From Paracoccaceae bacterium (GTDB lineage: Bacteria; Pseudomonadota; Alphaproteobacteria; Rhodobacterales; Rhodobacteraceae): a stretch of DNA of 60,613 bases. Each line of letters begins with the position of its first letter. Position 1 is the first letter of the stretch. A program made the position numbers and the translations under genes. The DNA lies in NCBI GenBank assembly GCA_026707935.1, contig JAPOVX010000317.1, forward strand, positions 8,915-69,527. Direction: 5' to 3'. Positions 56,272 through 60,613 of the stretch are shown piece after piece. The notes under the pieces are model-generated. The model was not told the DNA's origin, did not search any database, and saw only the letters and a program-made list of their open reading frames with translations.

Positions 56272-56690
56272 ATCCCGTACCCCCGTCCAGCGTCTGGCTG
56301 CGGCGATGGATGTGCCTCGACATGCACGGTAACGAAATCGATTCCGTGATATCTCCTGTTGCGCACCGAAGAGGCGTAATGCCGCAATAGACGGAATGAG
56401 AAATCGTCAACGTCCGGTTCTTCGGCCTGGTCGCTCAGAAAGGCGATCTGATCTTCGATGTTTTCCTCGTAAATGATCGAGACAAACTCGATTTCGATGG
56501 CCGCCGCCGTGGGGCGTGCGATAACGACGAGACGCGGCGGGCGGTCCACACGGTATTCGTCTCGAAGCTGCAACATGCTGGACAATGTTTCCTCTCCCGC
56601 GGAAATAAGCCGGTCAATCGAATCCTGATTCCAGCCCAGCCCGGACGTTGTTCCGCGCAGGAACTCCTGCAGTCCAACCTGGGCCGAGAT
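56268..56690 (-). pseudogene. Split-off C-terminal cytosolic domain of the NCS2 permease
   Basis: The frame is open from 56690 and continues the permease in the +1 frame: ISAQVGLQEFLRGTTSGLG, then NQDSIDRLISAGEETLSSML, RPPRLVVIARPTAAAIEIEF, and FSFRLLRHYASSVRNRRYHG. It reads as one conserved-looking cytosolic domain of about 140 residues with no start codon at its natural beginning; the first ATG is 56585. The domain somewhat resembles a degenerate HATPase fold, but this assignment is tentative. It overlaps the dehydrogenase start by four bases. It is either a broken gene or a frameshift error in the sequence. Confidence 0.7.
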
Positions 56691-58038
56691 TGTCCAGTTC
56701 GGTTTCGAATCTCTTTCGACCGACTCTGGACAGTTCGAGAATCAGCGACATGAACAAGGCGGTGAGAATGCCAGCAAGCACGCTGTATCCGAACAAGAGA
56801 CCCCAGGCAACGCCAAGGATTTCCGCGAGAATGTTGTGTTGCTGCATTCCGATGCCTACAGCCAGCGACACGCCGACAGTGAAGGCCCTTACGCGGTTGA
56901 GATCGTCCTGAAGGACGGTTCGAATTCCTTCCACGTAGAGCGCGGTCATTCCGATGAGCAGGACGGCACTGGCAACAGGGCGCGGGACTGTGAGCAGGAC
57001 GGCAATAAACTTGGGCAGCAGGGCGAGCGCAACAAGCATGACGCCGATGAAAACTCCGATGCGGCGAGCGGCGACTCCGCTAAAGTTAATGATCGAAACC
57101 GACGAAGGCAGATAGCTGTTGACGGGAAGAATCCCGGCGATTCCGGAAAGCAGCATGCCGACACCGCACACGTTGAGCGTTTCTTGGATTTCACGGAAAT
57201 CGACGGCGCGCGGTTTGCGCCACGAGAACCGCTGAATCACGGAGGCCTCAGAGCTTGCCTTGATTCCGACCATGACACTGACAGCGAGAAAGACGGAAAG
57301 AAAGGCAAGGAATTTCTCGTCAAGCACGCTACTGAATCCGGGCCATGCGGACAGCTGCGGGAGACCGAACCATGGAGCATTGATCGCCGGCTGAAAGTCG
57401 TACATGCCAAGCGATGCGGCGGCGGCATAACCCACGGCCACGGTAACGGAGATTGCGAAAACCCGGAGGCTGCCAATAGCGCGCAGCATCAAAATCACAC
57501 CCGTGACCAATACAACCGCTCCGACCGCGATCGCCGCGATCGGGGAGACGTCCGCAGGCACGTCGTCGAACCGGGCGAAGACTATGTCCATGACGGAAAT
57601 CGCGATCAGCATCAGAGCCACTCCGGACACGACCGGAGTGATGATTCGTCGAACACGTGCCAGCCAGAATGCGAGAGCGAACTGAACGAGCGTTGCGGCA
57701 ACCACGAGGCTGGCCATTACGGCGAGGCCGCCTTTTGCGATGGTCAACACGCATACCGCCAGGAATGGCGATCCGGGGTCATAGTGCGAATTGTAGCCCG
57801 GCCCGACGAAGCGGAGTTTGGCTGATTGCTGAACGGTGGCCACGCCAGCGATGACCAGAGATGCGAACATCATCCACAACAGATACGCCTGACCGGCGCC
57901 GGAAGCGACCCAGAATGCGGTTATAAACGCGATTGCGCCCGACACCACGAGCACGGTACCCTGAGACGCAACGGCCAGCGTTACAGGCAGAGGCGGCTTT
58001 TCGTTCGGCTTGTACGCAATGTGTTCGTTGACGCGCAA
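56614..58038 (-). CDS. NCS2 (uracil-xanthine) permease, frameshifted near its C-terminus
   Basis: A 474-residue frame encoding a nucleobase/cation symporter-2 family transporter with about twelve to fourteen membrane segments. Typical stretches are LRFVGPGYNSHYDPGSPFLA, VMVGIKASSEASVIQRFSWR, NSYLPSSVSIINFSGVAARR and MTALYVEGIRTVL. Purines, pyrimidines or urate are usual substrates. After FETELDN the frame runs 26 residues of unrelated sequence to a stop, while the expected continuation lies one base out of phase (see 56268-56690). A single extra base at about 56691 explains this. The membrane part is intact, so transport may survive without the cytosolic tail. Confidence 0.87.
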   Translation of the reverse strand: MRVNEHIAYKPNEKPPLPVTLAVASQGTVLVVSGAIAFITAFWVASGAGQAYLLWMMFASLVIAGVATVQQSAKLRFVGPGYNSHYDPGSPFLAVCVLTIAKGGLAVMASLVVAATLVQFALAFWLARVRRIITPVVSGVALMLIAISVMDIVFARFDDVPADVSPIAAIAVGAVVLVTGVILMLRAIGSLRVFAISVTVAVGYAAAASLGMYDFQPAINAPWFGLPQLSAWPGFSSVLDEKFLAFLSVFLAVSVMVGIKASSEASVIQRFSWRKPRAVDFREIQETLNVCGVGMLLSGIAGILPVNSYLPSSVSIINFSGVAARRIGVFIGVMLVALALLPKFIAVLLTVPRPVASAVLLIGMTALYVEGIRTVLQDDLNRVRAFTVGVSLAVGIGMQQHNILAEILGVAWGLLFGYSVLAGILTALFMSLILELSRVGRKRFETELDNLGPGWTAGVPARNNVRAGLESGFD

Positions 58039-58415
58039 ATACTTCCTCGTCGATCAGGGAGTCAGTGGCCCATGACGCGCTGGATTGACCGGGCGTTGCG
58101 TCCACACCTACCTACCTGGCGCCGCCTGGCTCCCCTGGATGCCACGGCGTTAAACCCGGGAGTGGGAGTGGTTTCTGTATGGCGAACTGCACATTTTTTA
58201 GTGCGTTGTAAATTCGCCATTATTTCAACGCTCCGAAATCGGTGCAAAAAAGGAGCACTCCGATGCAAAACCTACAGGCTAAACCTCGCCGTGCCAACAC
58301 CGCAGGGCCAATTTTTCTTGATAGTTTCGTTTGTTTTGATTGATAATGGGGCGGGCTGAACTCTTGCCTCCTGCCCGTCCAAACTGGCGCCGAAACGGAG
58401 AACGGATCAGGCGCC
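58039..58415. promoter_or_regulatory. Spacer upstream of the NCS2 permease
   Basis: This 377-base stretch holds no gene. Its middle (58190-58340) is A+T-rich and should contain the minus-strand promoter of the permease. I see no clear operator or riboswitch-like structure, although purine-responsive control would not be surprising upstream of such a gene. Confidence 0.4.
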
Positions 58416-58568
58416 ATGATCGACCTTGTCAAGCTATCCGCAACCCCGGTCGCGCGTCGCGAGGAACAGCGCTTCTGCGATCTCCCGGACGAACATCATT
58501 ACCTCGGCGCGGGACCGAAGATCGGCGAAACCATTTGGTATGCGGCCGACGACGGCAGCGGCGCATCT
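58416..58568 (+). pseudogene. N-terminal fragment of a DUF4338-like protein
   Basis: The first 44 or so codons (MIDLVKLSATPVARREEQRF, then DEHHYLGAGPKIGETIWY) match the opening of DUF4338 proteins, which are found alone, in transposase-like genes, and in the Druantia DruA defence protein. The frame then runs straight into the 5' end of a histidine phosphatase gene, so everything after about residue 44 is lost. It is a fragment, not a working gene. The family call is from memory of the HHYLG signature and should be checked. Confidence 0.5.
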
Positions 58569-58583
58569 GTGTCCCTGATCCGG

Positions 58584-59499
58584 GTTCTCAGCCCACGTCC
58601 CGGCAGCCGTGGTTTTGGCCGGACACCTCGCAAGCGATGGCCCAGATGAAGCCCGCCAGTTCCCGGGCCACGGCAGTGGTGGCCTGGCACTTCGGCTTGC
58701 CGGCCTGGCACAGGTGACGGTACCGGGCGCAAAGCCGTTTCTGTGCTGCCCAGGCCAGCGCCTGAACCCGGGGCGGAGCGGCGCTTGCCTTTCTCTGCAA
58801 ATGCGCCGTCTTCCGGGCCGGGAACCGGTAGGCCCATGCCGCTTCCACCAGGACCCGGCGAACGTGGCTGTTGCCGGTCTTCGTGATCGCGCCCTGCCGA
58901 CGCCGGGATCCCGAGCTGTGCTCGCTCGGAACCAGGCCGAGAAAACTCATCAGCTGCCGCGGGCTGTCGAACCGGGTGATATCCCCGAGCTCGGCCAGCA
59001 CCGTGACCGCGGTGATCACGTTGACGCCCCGCAGACTGATCAGCGCCTCCACCACCGGGTGTAGAGACCAGGAGGCGACGGCCGACCGGATCTGTTCTTC
59101 CAGGCCCGCCACCCGGCGCCGCGCCTCCAGAACCGCATCGACATATTCCTGGAACACCACTTGCTGGACCGGGGCCTCGAAACGCTGGCTTTCAAGCCAG
59201 CGGAAGTGCGCCTGCGTCCACCGGCATCGTCCAGAATACACCCGCTCGTGGCGAAGAAGGAACGCCCCCGGGCACTGGCGGGCCTTCAACTCCATCACCT
59301 TCATGTCCTCGCGGGCTCGGCTCAGGTCCCGCATCGCCTCCTGCTCTTCGCCCGGAACCCACACCGGGCTCAGGTCCCCCGACCGATGCAGACGCGCCAG
59401 CTTCACAGCATCACGCCGATCGGTCTTCACCCGCTCCCCGGCGGCGCGCGGGATCCGGCTCGGCGCCTATGCGGCGTACGCCGAGACGCGGGGGACGGC
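58584..59499 (-). mobile_element. Truncated IS110-family insertion element
   Basis: The interval between the two halves of a histidine phosphatase gene is filled by an IS110-family transposase remnant. The left boundary (58584) and the right boundary (59499) are set by where phosphatase sequence resumes. No terminal inverted repeats are visible, as expected for IS110. The end that should encode the DEDD catalytic domain, and the 5' non-coding part, are missing, so the copy cannot move by itself. Confidence 0.75.
58588..59475 (-). pseudogene. IS110-family transposase, 5'-truncated
   Basis: The remaining 280-residue frame from GTG 59430 begins [19 protein letters not shown], which is the last part of the DEDD nuclease domain. 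Reading further upstream gives [13 protein letters not shown], then an in-frame amber codon at about 59474, after which similarity ends. The C-terminal transposase_20 domain is intact: [39 protein letters not shown] with the serine of the family, and [16 protein letters not shown]. Loss of the first 60-100 residues removes catalytic acids. Confidence 0.85.
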
Positions 59500-60117
59500 G
59501 GTGAGACAGCAAAATTGGGAATACGCGCGGGAAGCGATTTCGATTCGGCGTTGACAGATATCGGAAGACGCCAGGCACACGACACCGCTTACCGGCTGCT
59601 CGAAGGTGATTTGCCGCCGCCAGGCGTTATCTTTACGGCCAACAATCGACGTACCCTGTGTACGGCCAGGAACATAAACCGCTATTTGAGGCTCGAGACA
59701 AACGTGCGCGCCGGACTTCGGGAGCGTCGGCTCGGGACGCTGAATTCCCGTTCCGTGGTTCTGGCGGAAGCCGTTCTTGTCCGCGGCGGATCTCCTTTTG
59801 GCAGAGAGTCGAACCGGGCGTTCGAAAATCGCGTACTTGATGCCATCGCTTCGGTCGCCGAATTCGGCCACTGCCGACCTCTCATCGTCTCCAGCCGGGG
59901 CGTGGCCAGGGTCCTCTTCAGCAGCATCGGGTGCCAGCCCGGTGACGTCACGAATGGGCGCATGTTTTTCGTGGGACTGGCGCCAGATGATCCGTGTCGG
60001 GTTGTTTCAGTCCATGATATCATGGACGAGGCACCTTGGCAGATCGGATGTGCCGAAGGACGCCGCATTTGCCGTCAACATGATCTCCAGCTGCTCACGG
60101 CGTCCTTTTCGACTTGA
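59500..60117 (+). pseudogene. Histidine phosphatase (phosphoglycerate mutase superfamily), disrupted at its RHG motif
   Basis: Similarity resumes at 59500 with GETAKLGIRAGSDFDSALTD followed by IGRRQAHDTAYRLL, the usual sequence right after the catalytic RHG. The rest of the fold follows, including [20 protein letters not shown] with the position of the second active-site residues. The missing beginning is on the far side of the IS110 remnant: GTG-TCC-CTG-ATC-CGG at 58569-58583 reads VSLIR. Joined, the flanks give SLIR-GET, so the interruption falls in the RHG codons, and the catalytic histidine is not found on either side. The gene cannot make an active enzyme as it stands. Confidence 0.75.
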
Positions 60118-60193
60118 CGTCATTGTGATAGCGCACGCGCCAATGGCGCGACGTCTTGACGATGTCGGGGAACGGATTGGAGGATGGAGCAGC

Positions 60194-60613
60194 ATGGAAG
60201 CCGAACGGACCTTGTCAATCATCAAGCCGGATGCAACCGGTCGAAGCCTTACCGGGAAGATCTGTGCGATGCTGGAAGGGGCTGGTCTCAGGATTGTCGC
60301 ACAGAAGCGCATCAAGATGACACGCGAACAGGCTGGCATGTTCTATGCCGTACACGCCGAACGTCCTTTCTACGACGAGCTATGTCGTTTCATGGCGTCT
60401 GGGCCGGTCGTTGTTCAGGTTCTTGAAGGTCAGGATGCGGTGTCACGCAACAGGGAGATCATGGGGGCAACAAATCCTGCCGATGCCGACGAAGGAACGA
60501 TTCGAAAGTCCTTTGCATTGTCTCTGGGCGAGAATTCGGTTCATGGGTCGGACAGTCCTGAAACCGCGGCCGAAGAAATTCGGTTCTTCTTTTCGGACCT
60601 GGAAATCGTAGGG
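60194..60613 (+). CDS. ndk: Nucleoside diphosphate kinase (stop codon beyond window)
   Basis: Ndk transfers phosphate between nucleoside di- and triphosphates through a phospho-histidine. The 140 codons present include [20 protein letters not shown] at the start, [20 protein letters not shown], the [16 protein letters not shown] region, and the active-site ENSVHGSDS with the catalytic histidine. The frame reaches the last base of the window at LEIVG, which is about where family members end, so only the stop and perhaps a few residues are missing. ATG 60194 has GGATGGAGC just upstream. Confidence 0.96.
   Translation, partial: MEAERTLSIIKPDATGRSLTGKICAMLEGAGLRIVAQKRIKMTREQAGMFYAVHAERPFYDELCRFMASGPVVVQVLEGQDAVSRNREIMGATNPADADEGTIRKSFALSLGENSVHGSDSPETAAEEIRFFFSDLEIVG

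Overview
The window is a stretch of an alphaproteobacterial chromosome with moderately high G+C. Several gene neighbourhoods are typical of Alphaproteobacteria: pdhA followed by a lipoyl-bearing pdhB, ftsB beside pdhA, fumC/ribbon-helix-helix/sspB, Lrp beside cysG-DUF2849-cysI-DUF934, a RodZ-like gene before ispG, prfA-prmC-DUF4167, and lptF-lptG-lptD-surA-pdxA-rsmA facing pepA-holC. The strongest taxonomic marker is a circularly permuted two-piece tmRNA on the minus strand (about 16728-17031) with the tag ANDNRAPVALAA. Most of the window is core metabolism and cell-envelope genes; the accessory part begins at about 45.7 kb.

Layout. 1-6914 (minus): central carbon genes tkt, pgk, class I fructose-bisphosphate aldolase, ftsB, pdhA, pdhB (pdhB runs off the left edge); no gap gene lies between tkt and pgk. 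7418-8393 (plus): a coiled-coil protein and zapA. 8426-13254 (mostly minus): grxD, bolA, a possible small coupled ORF, purL, a LysR regulator, a TusA-like protein. 13336-16531: ccdA (plus), then an RHH protein, fumC and sspB (minus), followed by the tmRNA that makes the tag SspB is known to recognise. 17580-20163: DUF1194 protein, glyoxalase, thyX. 20266-24824: sulfite reduction operon with a divergent Lrp regulator; cysH is absent. 24966-29306: aspartate-type aminotransferase, sdhE, RodZ-like gene, ispG. 29307-31734: a low-density stretch with a membrane-anchored nuclease and a small secreted protein. 31841-45600: prfA, prmC, DUF4167, then the LPS-transport/OMP assembly cluster on the minus strand, galU, and pepA-holC on the plus strand.

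45762-54016 (plus) is the most interesting part. A GPP34 protein and a STAS anti-sigma antagonist precede a tight four-gene operon: a two-TM sensor, a second sensor of the same layout fused through a HAMP-like linker to a complete MFS transporter, an ABC-type substrate-binding protein with no permease or ATPase nearby, and a membrane sensor-HAMP-SpoIIE phosphatase-HATPase protein. This looks like a partner-switching signalling module physically joined to a transporter.

54017-60117 is disturbed: a decayed stretch, an Ldh-family dehydrogenase, an NCS2 permease whose C-terminal cytosolic domain is split off by a +1 frameshift, a DUF4338 fragment, and a 5'-truncated IS110 element that sits exactly in the RHG active-site region of a histidine phosphatase gene. 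The window closes with ndk, complete but for its stop codon.
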